64,000 nucleotides of DNA, taken from Ideonella livida. GTDB lineage: Bacteria; Pseudomonadota; Gammaproteobacteria; Burkholderiales; Burkholderiaceae_C. Positions 38,194-47,235 of the stretch are shown here, in pieces (the first letter of the stretch is position 1; every line of letters starts with the position of its first letter). The DNA lies in NCBI RefSeq assembly GCF_010499455.1, contig NZ_JAAGOH010000002.1:124001-188000 (forward strand), read 5' to 3'. The notes beneath the pieces were generated by a model. It was not told the origin of the DNA and did not search any database. It saw only the letters and a program-made list of their open reading frames with translations. A program made the position numbers and the translations under genes.

Positions 38194-39222
38194 ATGCACC
38201 TCGTGCTCACCTTTGCCAGCGGCCGCTCCGAGGCCGCACAGGCCGCACTGCGGCTACTCGATTCACGGCCCCTGCCGCACCTGCGACGGTTGCTGGGTGC
38301 CCTGACCCCCATCGCCCGGGATCCGGGCGACCCTTTCTCACTGAGCGCGCCCCATGAACGTCTGCTGGCGCGGAGCCTGGGCTGGCCGCCGGACGACGGC
38401 CTGATCCCCCTGGCGCGCCTGTGGGCCTGGCAGGACGGTCTGGACCTGTCCGCCCAGGCCCCGGACGCCGCCTGGGGCCTGCTGCAGCTCACCCACTGGC
38501 ACCTGGGCACCGAGCAGGTCTCGCACACCGACCCACAGGCCCTCAGCATCACCCCAGACGAATCCCGCGCCCTGCACGATGCCCTGCTGCCGCTGCTGGA
38601 TGAAGGGGGCTGGCGCCTGCGGCGCGCCGGGGACGGCCCCCGGGACCGCTGGTACCTGGGGCACCCCCTGCTGGCCGCACTGCCCACCGCCTCCCCCGAC
38701 CGGGTGGCCGGCCGCAATGTGGACCTCTGGCTCGACGCCCCGGCCAGCGCCCGCCCGGCCCTGCGTGCCCTGCGCCGCCTGCAGGCCGAGGTGCAGATGC
38801 TGCTGCATGCCCATCCGGTCAACCAGGCACGGGAGGCTCGCGGCCAGCCGGCCCTCAACTCCTTCTGGCTCAGTGGCACCGGCGACCCGGCGCTGCCCCT
38901 GCCCAGCGATCCCGCCAGCTTGCCCATCCTGCTGGAGACGCTGCGCCCGCCCGCGCTGGCCGAGGACGGCGCCGCCTGGCTGGACGCCTGGGACGCGCTG
39001 GACCGCTCGCTTGCCGACACCTGGACGCAAGCCCTTGAGCTGGCCCTGGAGGCCCCGGCCCACGGCGCCCCCCAGGCTTCGGCCCTGCGTCTGAGCCTGT
39101 GTGGCGAGGCCGGCTCCATCACCCTGGGGCCGCGGCCGCGTGCCTGGTGGCAGCGCGGACCGCTGGCGCCCTGGCGGGCGGGTGCCCGCACGCCGCTGCT
39201 GCCCTGGCTGGCCGAGCTCTGA
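38194..39222 (+). CDS. RpfE-like (COG4255-type) conserved protein next to recJ
   Basis: 342 residues, cytoplasmic, no helices or signal. It begins MHLVLTFASGRSEAAQAALR and includes PLARLWAWQDGLDL, WGLLQLTHWHLGTEQV and RRLQAEVQMLLHAHPVN. This family sits immediately upstream of recJ in many beta- and gammaproteobacteria. It is labelled RpfE in Xanthomonas and sometimes called a phosphoglycerate-mutase-like protein, although no phosphomutase active-site motif is visible. The assignment rests mainly on position and general resemblance. recJ follows 37 bases later on the same strand. Confidence 0.6.
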   Translation: MHLVLTFASGRSEAAQAALRLLDSRPLPHLRRLLGALTPIARDPGDPFSLSAPHERLLARSLGWPPDDGLIPLARLWAWQDGLDLSAQAPDAAWGLLQLTHWHLGTEQVSHTDPQALSITPDESRALHDALLPLLDEGGWRLRRAGDGPRDRWYLGHPLLAALPTASPDRVAGRNVDLWLDAPASARPALRALRRLQAEVQMLLHAHPVNQAREARGQPALNSFWLSGTGDPALPLPSDPASLPILLETLRPPALAEDGAAWLDAWDALDRSLADTWTQALELALEAPAHGAPQASALRLSLCGEAGSITLGPRPRAWWQRGPLAPWRAGARTPLLPWLAEL

Positions 39223-39259
39223 GCCCCTTCCCCACCACGCCCGGACACGCCCTGGCCGC

Positions 39260-41035
39260 ATGAACACCACCCCCACGACCCGCCCGCCGGAACCCGCCGC
39301 CCTCCCCCCCGACGGCCAGCCAGTGCTGACCCCGCGCGAGGCCTGGCCACGCGCCGCCTGGCAGCTGGAACAGGCGGGCCTGCCGCCCCTGCTGGCCCGG
39401 CTCTTCGCCGCACGCGGCATCCGCCAGGCGCAGGAGCTGGACGACGGCCTGCAGCACCTGCTGCCGCCCGGCGCACTGACCGGCGCCACCGCGGCGGCCC
39501 GACTGTTGGCCGACGCCATCGAGCAGGGCACCCCGGTGTGCGTGGTGGCCGACTACGACTGCGATGGCGCCACCGCCTGCGCTGTGGCCCTGAGGGGCCT
39601 GGCCCTGCTGGGCGCCGACCCTGCCCGTCTGCACCATGTGGTGCCGGATCGGCAGGTGCACGGCTACGGCCTCACCCCGACCATCGTCGACCTGGTGCGC
39701 GCCCAGGGGGCCCGCCTGCTGGTGACGGTGGACAACGGCATCGCCAGCCATGCGGGCGTGGCCCACGCGCAAGCTTGCGGCCTGCAGGTGCTCATCACCG
39801 ACCACCATCTGCCGGCCGTGCAGGCTGACGGGCAGGCCCACCTGCCGCCGGCCGACGTCATCGTCAACCCCAACCAGCCGGGCTGCGGCTTCCCGAGCAA
39901 GGCGCTGGCGGGCGTCGGCGTCATGTTCTATGTGCTGCTGGCCCTGCGGGCCGAGCGGCGCCAGCGCGGCGCCTACGACCAGGTGGCCCAGCCGCGGCTG
40001 GACAGCCTGCTGGACCTGGTGGCGCTGGGCACGGTGGCCGACGTGGTGCGCCTGGACGAGAACAACCGGCGCCTGGTGGCCCAGGGCCTGCGCCGCATCC
40101 GCGAAGGCCGCATGCAGCCCGGCGTGCGCGCGCTGTTCCATGCTGCAGGCCGCGACCCCGCCCGTGCCAGCGCGCAGGACTTCGGCTTCTCCCTGGGCCC
40201 GCGGATCAACGCCGCCGGCCGCCTGGCCGACATGGGCCTGGGCATCGCCTGCCTGCTGACCGACGACCCGGGCCAGGCCCAGGACCTGGCCCGGCAACTC
40301 GACGCCATCAACCGGGAACGCCGCGAGGTGGAGGCCGGGATGCGCGAACACGCCGAGAACCTGCTGGACGACTTGATGCCGCGCGGCGACATCCCTGCCG
40401 CCCTGGTGCTGTACGACGAGGACTTCCACGAGGGCGTGGTCGGCATCGTGGCGGGCCGCCTGAAGGACCGCCTGCACCGGCCCACCTTCGTCTTTGCCAA
40501 GGGACAGGACGGCCTGCTCAAGGGTTCAGGACGCTCCATCGCCGGCTTCCATCTGCGCGATGCGCTGGATCTGGTGGCCAAGCGCCAGCCTGGCCTGCTG
40601 CTGCGCTTTGGCGGTCATGCCATGGCCGCCGGCTGTACGCTGCCGGCAGATGGGGTGGAGCGCTTTCGCGACACGCTGCTGGACGTCGCCCAGGCGCTGC
40701 TGGCGCCGGCCACCTTGGCCCGCCGGGTGCTGACCGACGGCCCCTTGGCGCCGGAGGAGTTCAGCCTGGAGACCGCGCGGCTGCTGGAGGCCCAGGTGTG
40801 GGGCCAGGGCTTCGAGGCCCCGCTGTTTTGCGACGAGGTGGACGTGCTGCAGCAACGCCTGGTGGGCGGCAAGCACCTCAAGCTCAAGGTCGGCCTGCAC
40901 GGACAGGCCCGCGAGGGCATTTGGTTCGGCCGCACCGAGCCCCTGCCGCCGCGCACCCGGCTGGCCTATCGCCTGGCGCAGGACGAATTCCAGGGCCAGG
41001 CCCGTCTGCAGATGGTGGTGGAAGCCGCCGGCTGA
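39260..41035 (+). CDS. recJ: single-stranded-DNA-specific exonuclease RecJ
   Basis: 5'-3' exonuclease on single-stranded DNA in recombination and mismatch repair, 591 residues (normal). DHH-family motifs: VCVVADYDCDGATACAVAL (motif I), DRQVHGYGLTPTIVDL, LLVTVDNGIASHAGV, VLITDHHLP (DHH), NPNQPGCGFPSKALAGVGV and the DHHA1 region GSGRSIAGFHLRDAL with LLRFGGHAMAAGCTL. All metal ligands look intact. The start at 39260 gives a family-like N-terminus with a short Pro-rich tail. Confidence 0.97.
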   Translation: MNTTPTTRPPEPAALPPDGQPVLTPREAWPRAAWQLEQAGLPPLLARLFAARGIRQAQELDDGLQHLLPPGALTGATAAARLLADAIEQGTPVCVVADYDCDGATACAVALRGLALLGADPARLHHVVPDRQVHGYGLTPTIVDLVRAQGARLLVTVDNGIASHAGVAHAQACGLQVLITDHHLPAVQADGQAHLPPADVIVNPNQPGCGFPSKALAGVGVMFYVLLALRAERRQRGAYDQVAQPRLDSLLDLVALGTVADVVRLDENNRRLVAQGLRRIREGRMQPGVRALFHAAGRDPARASAQDFGFSLGPRINAAGRLADMGLGIACLLTDDPGQAQDLARQLDAINRERREVEAGMREHAENLLDDLMPRGDIPAALVLYDEDFHEGVVGIVAGRLKDRLHRPTFVFAKGQDGLLKGSGRSIAGFHLRDALDLVAKRQPGLLLRFGGHAMAAGCTLPADGVERFRDTLLDVAQALLAPATLARRVLTDGPLAPEEFSLETARLLEAQVWGQGFEAPLFCDEVDVLQQRLVGGKHLKLKVGLHGQAREGIWFGRTEPLPPRTRLAYRLAQDEFQGQARLQMVVEAAG

Positions 41036-41054
41036 GCGCCGGACGCCTCCCGCC

Positions 41055-42185
41055 TCAGCCCCGGGTGAGCCAGGACCAGCGGTCCACCAGGTCCACGAAC
41101 AGGCACACCGCCTCGCGTTCGGCGCGGGTGAGGTCGGGGTGCCAGCTGTCCATCAGCAGGATGATGCGGTCCTGGCCGCTGCGGTTCCAGGCCTCGTGCA
41201 GGAAGGTGTCGTCAAAGCAGCCCACCTCCCCCTCGCCCCACGCGGCCTCGCCTCCGCCAAACACATGCAGGGCGCAATCCGGGGGCACGATCAGCGGCAG
41301 GTGCACCACCAAACGGATGTTGCTGGTGCCATGGTGCGGCAGGATGGTGGAGCCGGCAGCCAGTAGCGAGAAGCAGATCTCCGGCGTTTGCGAGGGGATA
41401 CGGCACAGGTCGATGGAGGCCAGGAGCCGGCTGGTGGCCGGGCAGGCATCGTGGTGGGCGTCAAAGCGCCGGCCACGCCGAAAGAAGAAGTAGGCGTCCC
41501 ACCGGCCCGGACCATCGGGACCGGCCACATAGCCGGCCATGCCGGGGCGGGCCGCCTCCGGGATGAAGCTCTCGGAGAACGCCCCCTGGGCGTACAGGCG
41601 TGCAGCTTCCGCGCGCACCTCAGGAAAGGCCTGCCGCAGCGCCGGCGCAAAAGGCACATCGTCGGCACTGAAGAACGGCCCGGGCCGCAGGCCAGGAAAG
41701 TGGAAAAACTTGGGGACCTGGTGCGGCGAGTGGGTCGGCACCGGCTGTTCCTTGAGGTAGCCCGCCACGGCCAGGCTGACGCGAGCCATCTCGTCCTTGC
41801 CATGGCGATGGCACATCGCCTGCAGGGCCCCCTGCAAGGCCAGACGCCGACTGCCCCGCAGCCGCCCCACGGCATGGGCCACAGTGGCGCGCAGCGGCAC
41901 CGGGGTGGTGGCGTTATCGCGCCACTGGCCAGCCATCTGCGCCCGGCTGATGGCCTCCAGGTAGGCCCAAGCCGCTGCAGGCGCTTGCCCTTGGTGCTCC
42001 TGCAACGTGCCCAGGTACAGCCAGGCCTCGGCGTGTTCCGGCAGGGCTTGCACCCAGTCCTGGAGTTCATGGCGCAGACGCCCCACCTCCTGCGGTGTGC
42101 CGCCCGCCCAATACCGGCGCTGCAGGCCAGCCCAAGTGGCGCTCCGTTCCGTGCTCAGCTCCAAGGCCATCGTGTCGTCCTCCAT
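41055..42185 (-). CDS. aspartyl/asparaginyl beta-hydroxylase family dioxygenase with TPR-like N-terminus
   Basis: 376 residues. The N-terminal third is helical and TPR-like (ALPEHAEAWLYLGTLQEHQG). The C-terminal half is an Fe(II)/2-oxoglutarate AspH-type domain: ILPHHGTSNIRLVVHLPLIV with an iron His and the 2-oxoglutarate region, and CFDDTFLHEAWNRSGQDRI with the second iron His. Related enzymes hydroxylate protein Asp/Asn residues or lipid A. Co-occurrence of the TPR-like region and AspH core suggests a protein substrate. MALEL (42170) is an alternative start. Confidence 0.85.
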   Translation of the reverse strand: MEDDTMALELSTERSATWAGLQRRYWAGGTPQEVGRLRHELQDWVQALPEHAEAWLYLGTLQEHQGQAPAAAWAYLEAISRAQMAGQWRDNATTPVPLRATVAHAVGRLRGSRRLALQGALQAMCHRHGKDEMARVSLAVAGYLKEQPVPTHSPHQVPKFFHFPGLRPGPFFSADDVPFAPALRQAFPEVRAEAARLYAQGAFSESFIPEAARPGMAGYVAGPDGPGRWDAYFFFRRGRRFDAHHDACPATSRLLASIDLCRIPSQTPEICFSLLAAGSTILPHHGTSNIRLVVHLPLIVPPDCALHVFGGGEAAWGEGEVGCFDDTFLHEAWNRSGQDRIILLMDSWHPDLTRAEREAVCLFVDLVDRWSWLTRG

Positions 42186-42221
42186 GGGCGCGCCAGGCCA
42201 CGCACCCCGCTCCTGTGCAGG

Positions 42222-42249
42222 AAAAAAAAGGGGAGCCCGCGGGCTCCCC
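42222..42249 (-). terminator. intrinsic terminator of the TonB receptor gene
   Basis: A perfect 20-base palindrome, GGGGAGCCCGCGGGCTCCCC (42230-42249), is followed on the minus strand by eight Ts. It lies about 57 bases past the receptor stop: a textbook Rho-independent terminator. Confidence 0.88.
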
Positions 42250-42305
42250 TGGCTGGGCCGCCGGATCCCGCCCCCTGAGGGGTCAGGCCGGCAGGCGCCG
42301 GTCGG

Positions 42306-45074
42306 TCAGAACTTGTAGCCGAAGTTCACGTACCAGGTACGGCCACGCGGATCGTAGTAGCGGTCATCGTAGCCGGCCGGCTGGCCACCGCCAGCCGACA
42401 GCACCAGCGGCGGCGCCTTGTCGAACACGTTCAGGATGCCGGCCGTCAGGCTGATGGCCTTGGTGGCGTCCCAGCGGGTTTGCCAGTCAAAGCTGTAGTA
42501 CGGCTTGATCTTCAAGGAGATGTCCTCGGTGCCGGTCACCGCGCCAGTGCTGTCCAGGACTTCAACCGTGTTGGTCTCGTCGTGGTAGCCCGAGCGGAAG
42601 TTCATGGTGAGGGTGTGCTCCCAGTCGCCCATGCGGATGGCATTGGACCAGTTGCCGCGCCAGCGGAAGGTGACCTCGCCGTCACGGTAGTAGTGCACCG
42701 TGTCGGTGTAGGTCAGGTCCACCGGGTCCTGGGTCGAGGCCTTGAGCATGTAGGTGGCCAGCACGCGCGAACGCAGCTTGCCCAGCCCGGTGTCAAACCG
42801 GCCCTCCACATCAAAGTCGATGCCGGTGTAGTACTCCTTGCCCAGGTTCAGGTTGCCCTGGTTGAGGGCCAGGTAGGTCTTGCTGGCGGACAGGTCGTAC
42901 TGCTTGGACCAGGCCGAGGAGTACTTGGCCGGCGAGCCGAACAGGGTCTTCTCATCCAGCTGGCCGAAGGCGTCGCGGATGCGGACCCACCAGATGTCGG
43001 CGCCCATCGACAGGCTGGCCGCCGGCTCCAGGCGCAGACCCAGGGTGCCCTGCAGGGACTTCTCGGCCTTGAGCTTGGCGTTGCCGCCGGCGATCACGTC
43101 GTACTGCTGCAGGCCCGGACGGCACTCGGCGCCCAGGGAGGCTGCGATGGCCGCCAGCTCGGGCGTGCAGTCGTACTTGTCCTCGGTGACGCCGTAGCTT
43201 TGCGGCGACGCCTTGACCTGCGGCACGCTGGGCGCGTGGAAGCCGGTGCCGATGGAGCCGCGCAGCAGCACCTCACGGCTGGGCTGGAAGCGGAACGAGG
43301 TCTTGCCGGTGGCGGCGCTGCCGAAATCGCTGTACTTGTCCAGACGGGCGGCGGTGGTCACCGAGAAGCTCTTGGAGAAGGGGAACTCCAGCTCGGTGAA
43401 CAGGCCTTGCGAGGTGCGGTTGGCGCTGTAGGGCACCGCCGCGGCCGCGTCGCCGAAGCGCTGATCGCAGGCGCCCGGATCGTTGACCGGATCGCACAGC
43501 GTGCCGGCCACCGGGTCAGACAACAGGCCCTGCGCGAACAGGCTGGGCTTGCTCTGGAACTTCTCCTTGGAGGCGCTGAAGCCCACCGCCAGGCCGGCCT
43601 TGCCGCCCCCCATCGGGAACAGCTCGCGGCTGGCCCGGGCGTTCAGCGTGGTCAGCTCTGCGCTGCCCCCGTCAAAGTAGCCCTGGTAGTTGGCCGCGGA
43701 CAGGGCCGCCAGGCCGTCGGCGGTCTGCTGGCCCGGCAGGACGAAGGGGTTGAGCTTGCCGCTCTTGCGCAGCGCGGTGACGGCCAGGGCACCCGGGTAG
43801 CCCGAGATGGTGCCTTCGGCCTTGCTCTTGGAGGTGGAGATCCCTGCCTCGTAGTCCCACCCCATCAGCGGGCCACGGGCCGACAGGCTCAGGTCGTAGA
43901 ACTTGGCCGTGTCGTCGTTGGTGCGGCTGCCCAGGTCGGCGATACGGTAATAGGCGGTGGTGTCACCCGTGATGCCCAGCGGCAGCAGGTAGGTGTTGTG
44001 CAGGTCGGTGCCGGCCTTGATGGAGATGCCACCCGGGACCGGCGCGATCTTCGAGACCTGGTTGGTCTTGGAGAACAGCAGGTCCGCCATGATGGTGTGC
44101 TCACCCACGGCGAAGGTGCCCGAACCCATGAAGGCGTCGCGCTTGCGCTCCGGATAGATCTCCAGCGTGCTGACAAAGTCGAAGCCGCAGAAATCGTCCG
44201 TGTAGCTCTCGCCGCCGTCCTCATAGGTGCTGGTCACCCGGAAGCTGCTGTCCGGGCAGCTTCCGGTGGTCATCAGGTACGGGTTGACCAGTTCGCCACG
44301 GTCGTTGACCACGTTGGCCGGGATGCTGGAGGCGGAGTAGTTCTGCAAGCGGTAGGACTTGCCGTCCTTGCTGAACAGCAGGTTGCCCGTCTTGGCGAAG
44401 TCGCGCTGGGTGGCCTTGAGCGCGGTGCGCTCGTCATGCGAGTAGGCCAGCAGCACGTTGAAGCCGTCTTGGCTCAGGCTGCCGAAGCCCTTGGAGATGC
44501 TGAAGCGCTTTTCCTTGGCGCCGCCCTTGGGGTTGGACACGCCCACGGAGATGTCGCCCACGGTGGAATCGCGCTTGGTGATGAAGTTCACCACGCCGGC
44601 GATGGCGTCGGAGCCGTAGAGGGCGGAGGCACCGTCGGTCAGCACCTCGACGCGCTCGATGGCGGCCAGGGGAATGGCGTTGAGGTCGACAGCGGAGGCA
44701 AAGCCGGTCAGGGTCTGGCCGCCAAACTGGCTCAGGCGGTGGCCGTTGAGCAGAACCAAGGTCCGGGTCTCACCCACGCCGTGGATGGACACGCCGGAGA
44801 AGCCCAGCGTGGAGCCGCCCACCGAGTCGCTCTCGGCCGTGCCACCTTGCACCGCGCCTAGGCGCTGCACCAAATCCACTGTGGAGGTGGCGCCGGTGCG
44901 GTCGATCTGTTCACGGGTGATGATCTGCACCGGCAGCGCGGTCTCGGCGGCGATCCGCTTGATGGCGGAGCCGGTCACTTCAACGCGCTGCACCTCCTGT
45001 GCGGCGGCCGGTGCGCTGGCGATGGCACCCAGTGCCATCAATGCGCACACGCTGATCTTGGTTCTTTGAAACAT
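42306..45074 (-). CDS. TonB-dependent outer-membrane receptor
   Basis: 922 residues. A signal peptide (VCALMALGAIASAPAAAQ) is followed by a TonB-box-like EVQRVEVTGS, a plug domain (TLVLLNGHRLSQFGGQT; ERVEVLTDGASALYGSDAI; GVVNFITKRD) and a 22-strand barrel ending in a terminal Phe (YVNFGYKF). It imports large substrates across the outer membrane using TonB energy. The plug resembles the large Xanthomonas-type receptors rather than a classical siderophore receptor. GAGGAG precedes the ATG. It lies downstream of a Yej-type peptide importer on the same strand, suggesting a shared substrate. Confidence 0.94.
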   Translation of the reverse strand: MFQRTKISVCALMALGAIASAPAAAQEVQRVEVTGSAIKRIAAETALPVQIITREQIDRTGATSTVDLVQRLGAVQGGTAESDSVGGSTLGFSGVSIHGVGETRTLVLLNGHRLSQFGGQTLTGFASAVDLNAIPLAAIERVEVLTDGASALYGSDAIAGVVNFITKRDSTVGDISVGVSNPKGGAKEKRFSISKGFGSLSQDGFNVLLAYSHDERTALKATQRDFAKTGNLLFSKDGKSYRLQNYSASSIPANVVNDRGELVNPYLMTTGSCPDSSFRVTSTYEDGGESYTDDFCGFDFVSTLEIYPERKRDAFMGSGTFAVGEHTIMADLLFSKTNQVSKIAPVPGGISIKAGTDLHNTYLLPLGITGDTTAYYRIADLGSRTNDDTAKFYDLSLSARGPLMGWDYEAGISTSKSKAEGTISGYPGALAVTALRKSGKLNPFVLPGQQTADGLAALSAANYQGYFDGGSAELTTLNARASRELFPMGGGKAGLAVGFSASKEKFQSKPSLFAQGLLSDPVAGTLCDPVNDPGACDQRFGDAAAAVPYSANRTSQGLFTELEFPFSKSFSVTTAARLDKYSDFGSAATGKTSFRFQPSREVLLRGSIGTGFHAPSVPQVKASPQSYGVTEDKYDCTPELAAIAASLGAECRPGLQQYDVIAGGNAKLKAEKSLQGTLGLRLEPAASLSMGADIWWVRIRDAFGQLDEKTLFGSPAKYSSAWSKQYDLSASKTYLALNQGNLNLGKEYYTGIDFDVEGRFDTGLGKLRSRVLATYMLKASTQDPVDLTYTDTVHYYRDGEVTFRWRGNWSNAIRMGDWEHTLTMNFRSGYHDETNTVEVLDSTGAVTGTEDISLKIKPYYSFDWQTRWDATKAISLTAGILNVFDKAPPLVLSAGGGQPAGYDDRYYDPRGRTWYVNFGYKF

Positions 45075-45374
45075 TCAGACTCCTCTCGGAATGACCATGG
45101 GTTGACCTCAACATCCAGCCGGCTCCGCCCGGGCCCTCTTGAAGCCGCGGCCGAATGGCCAAGTTGTTTGCAGATTGTGAAGGATTCGTGCCGGAAATGT
45201 CCCGTGCGCAAACCCTCGCAAGTCACCCGAGAAGGGGAAGTGTTGCAAAGACGCCGCAGCCGCCCAAACACGGTGCAAAACCCTGGGCAATACCATTTTC
45301 AAACCTGCAAACGCGTACACGCCGACGGGCAAAAACCCCGTCAGCGTGCACCGTGAACCAATTTGAAGCGGGTA
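45075..45374. other. intergenic region between the yej-type operon and the TonB receptor gene
   Basis: 300 bases without a gene, visibly more A/T-rich than its surroundings. A weak stem, GACGGG-N7-CCCGTC (45324-45342), lies just past the ATPase gene but lacks a T-tract. A promoter for the receptor is likely here, but no convincing -35/-10 pair or Fur box was found. Confidence 0.5.
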
Positions 45375-47222
45375 TTACCCTGTGACCAGCCGGGGTACTG
45401 AAGCGATCAATTCCCGGGTGTAGTCCTGCTGCGGATGGGTCAGCACCTGCTGTACCGGACCATATTCCACGATCCGCCCACGCTGCATCACCGCCACGGT
45501 GTCGGCGATGTACTCCACCACGCCGATGTTGTGCGTGATGAACAGGTACGACATCCCCAATGAGCGCTGCAAGTCCTTGAGCAGATTGAGGATCTGGGCC
45601 TGCACCGACACATCCAGCGCCGAGGTGGGCTCGTCGCAGACGATGAGCTGGGGCTCCACCGCCAGGGCCCGAGCGATCGCGATGCGCTGGCGCTGCCCGC
45701 CCGAAAACTCGTGCGGATACCGGTCCAGCGCATCCTTGCGCAGGCCCACCTGATCCACCAGGGATTCAATCCGCTGCCGCCGCTGGGCGGCATCAAAATC
45801 CGGCCGCAGGGTGATCAAACCTTCCTCGAGCACCTGCCGGACCCGCATCCTCGGATTCAGAGAGGCAAATGGATCCTGGAAAATAATCTGGATTTTCCGG
45901 CGCAAACCGAGCAAATCTCCGCCTTGCAGCGCATTGAGATTTTGGCCCTCCATCAGGGCTTGCCCTGACACGGTGGCGACATGGCGCAGCAACTGGACCA
46001 GGGCTTTCCCTGTCGTGGTTTTGCCACAGCCAGATTCACCCACCAGCGCCAAGGTCTCGCCGCGTTTCACATCAAAGGAAACGCCTTGCACAGCGTGGAA
46101 GAAACCGGCACCTCGCTGCAGCCACCCCTGACGCAGGGGAAAGTCCACCTTCAATTCCCGCACCGTCAGCAGCGGCGCCGCGGACCCGGCGGTCTGTGTG
46201 TCCACGGGCTGTGCGGCCACCAAACCCGTGGCAGTTGCCGGCATGGCGGCGGCCGCCGGCATGCCACCGTCGACATGGAGCCAGCAGCGTACCTGGCGGC
46301 CCGCACCGGCCGGGCTCAGCTGCGGAACTTCCCGGTGGCAACGCTGGCCGGCTTGGTCGCAGCGGGAGGCGAATCGGCAACCCTCGAAGTGTTGGGTGAG
46401 CGGGGGCACGGTGCCCGGAATGGCCGCCAGCCCCTGGCCACGCCGCCTGGCGTCTGGCAGGGCCTGCAGCAGCGCTCCCGCATAAGGGTGCAGCGGCCGG
46501 GCAAAGAAGGCCCCGGCGTCGGCCAGCTCGACGAGCTGTCCGGCATACATCAAGCCCACCCGGTGGGCCATGCCCGAGACCACGGCCAAATCATGGGTGA
46601 TGAGCAGCAGGCCCAGACCCGTCTCGGCCTGCAACTGCTTGAGCAGGTCAAGCACCTGGGCCTGGATGGTCACATCCAAGGCGGTCGTGGGCTCATCGGC
46701 CACGATGAAGTCCGGCTCGGCCGCCAGTGTCATGGCGATCATGACGCGCTGTTTTTGCCCGCCGCTCATGCGGAAGGGGTAGTCGTCGATGCGACGCTCA
46801 GGCTCGGGAATACCCACCCGCCGCAACCAGTCGATGGCTTTCTGGCGGGCAGCCGCCCCGCGCAACGCGGTGTGCGCCTCGATGGTTTCCAACATCTGCG
46901 ACCCGACGGTCATCACCGGGTTCAGACTGGTGGAGGGCTCCTGAAAGATCATGCCGATGCGCCCGCCGCGCACCTGTCGCATCTGGCGCTCAGGCAAGGC
47001 CAGCAGGTCCTGCCCGCCCAGGGAGATGGTGCCCGAGACGACCTGGCCGTTCTCGGGCAGCAGCCGCATCAGGGCCAGGGCGGTCATGCTCTTGCCGCAG
47101 CCCGACTCGCCGACCAGGGCAAAGGTCTCGCCACGGCGCAGCGGCAGGGTCATGCCATCGATGGCCCGGACGGTGCCGGTCTCGGCGTCAAGTTCGACGC
47201 GGATGTCCTGAATGTCCAGCAT
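45375..47222 (-). CDS. yejF: peptide ABC importer, fused double ATPase (YejF type)
   Basis: 615 residues containing two complete ABC ATPase domains. Domain 1: [50 protein letters not shown]. Domain 2: [48 protein letters not shown]. An oligopeptide C-terminal motif ([19 protein letters not shown]) lies between. This is the fused form used by Yej (microcin C/oligopeptide) importers. The ATG is 14 bases after the permease stop. Last gene of a four-gene importer operon. Confidence 0.93.
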   Translation of the reverse strand: MLDIQDIRVELDAETGTVRAIDGMTLPLRRGETFALVGESGCGKSMTALALMRLLPENGQVVSGTISLGGQDLLALPERQMRQVRGGRIGMIFQEPSTSLNPVMTVGSQMLETIEAHTALRGAAARQKAIDWLRRVGIPEPERRIDDYPFRMSGGQKQRVMIAMTLAAEPDFIVADEPTTALDVTIQAQVLDLLKQLQAETGLGLLLITHDLAVVSGMAHRVGLMYAGQLVELADAGAFFARPLHPYAGALLQALPDARRRGQGLAAIPGTVPPLTQHFEGCRFASRCDQAGQRCHREVPQLSPAGAGRQVRCWLHVDGGMPAAAAMPATATGLVAAQPVDTQTAGSAAPLLTVRELKVDFPLRQGWLQRGAGFFHAVQGVSFDVKRGETLALVGESGCGKTTTGKALVQLLRHVATVSGQALMEGQNLNALQGGDLLGLRRKIQIIFQDPFASLNPRMRVRQVLEEGLITLRPDFDAAQRRQRIESLVDQVGLRKDALDRYPHEFSGGQRQRIAIARALAVEPQLIVCDEPTSALDVSVQAQILNLLKDLQRSLGMSYLFITHNIGVVEYIADTVAVMQRGRIVEYGPVQQVLTHPQQDYTRELIASVPRLVTG

Positions 47223-47235
47223 GGGGTTCGTCACG

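Noticed and set aside
42480-44861. Plus-strand open frame opposite the TonB receptor
   Set aside because: No domain similarity and fully overlapped by the receptor with intact plug and barrel.
45324-45342. GACGGG-N7-CCCGTC as an intrinsic terminator of the yej-type operon
   Set aside because: Six-base stem with the T residues in the loop and none after the stem; only noted as a weak hairpin.
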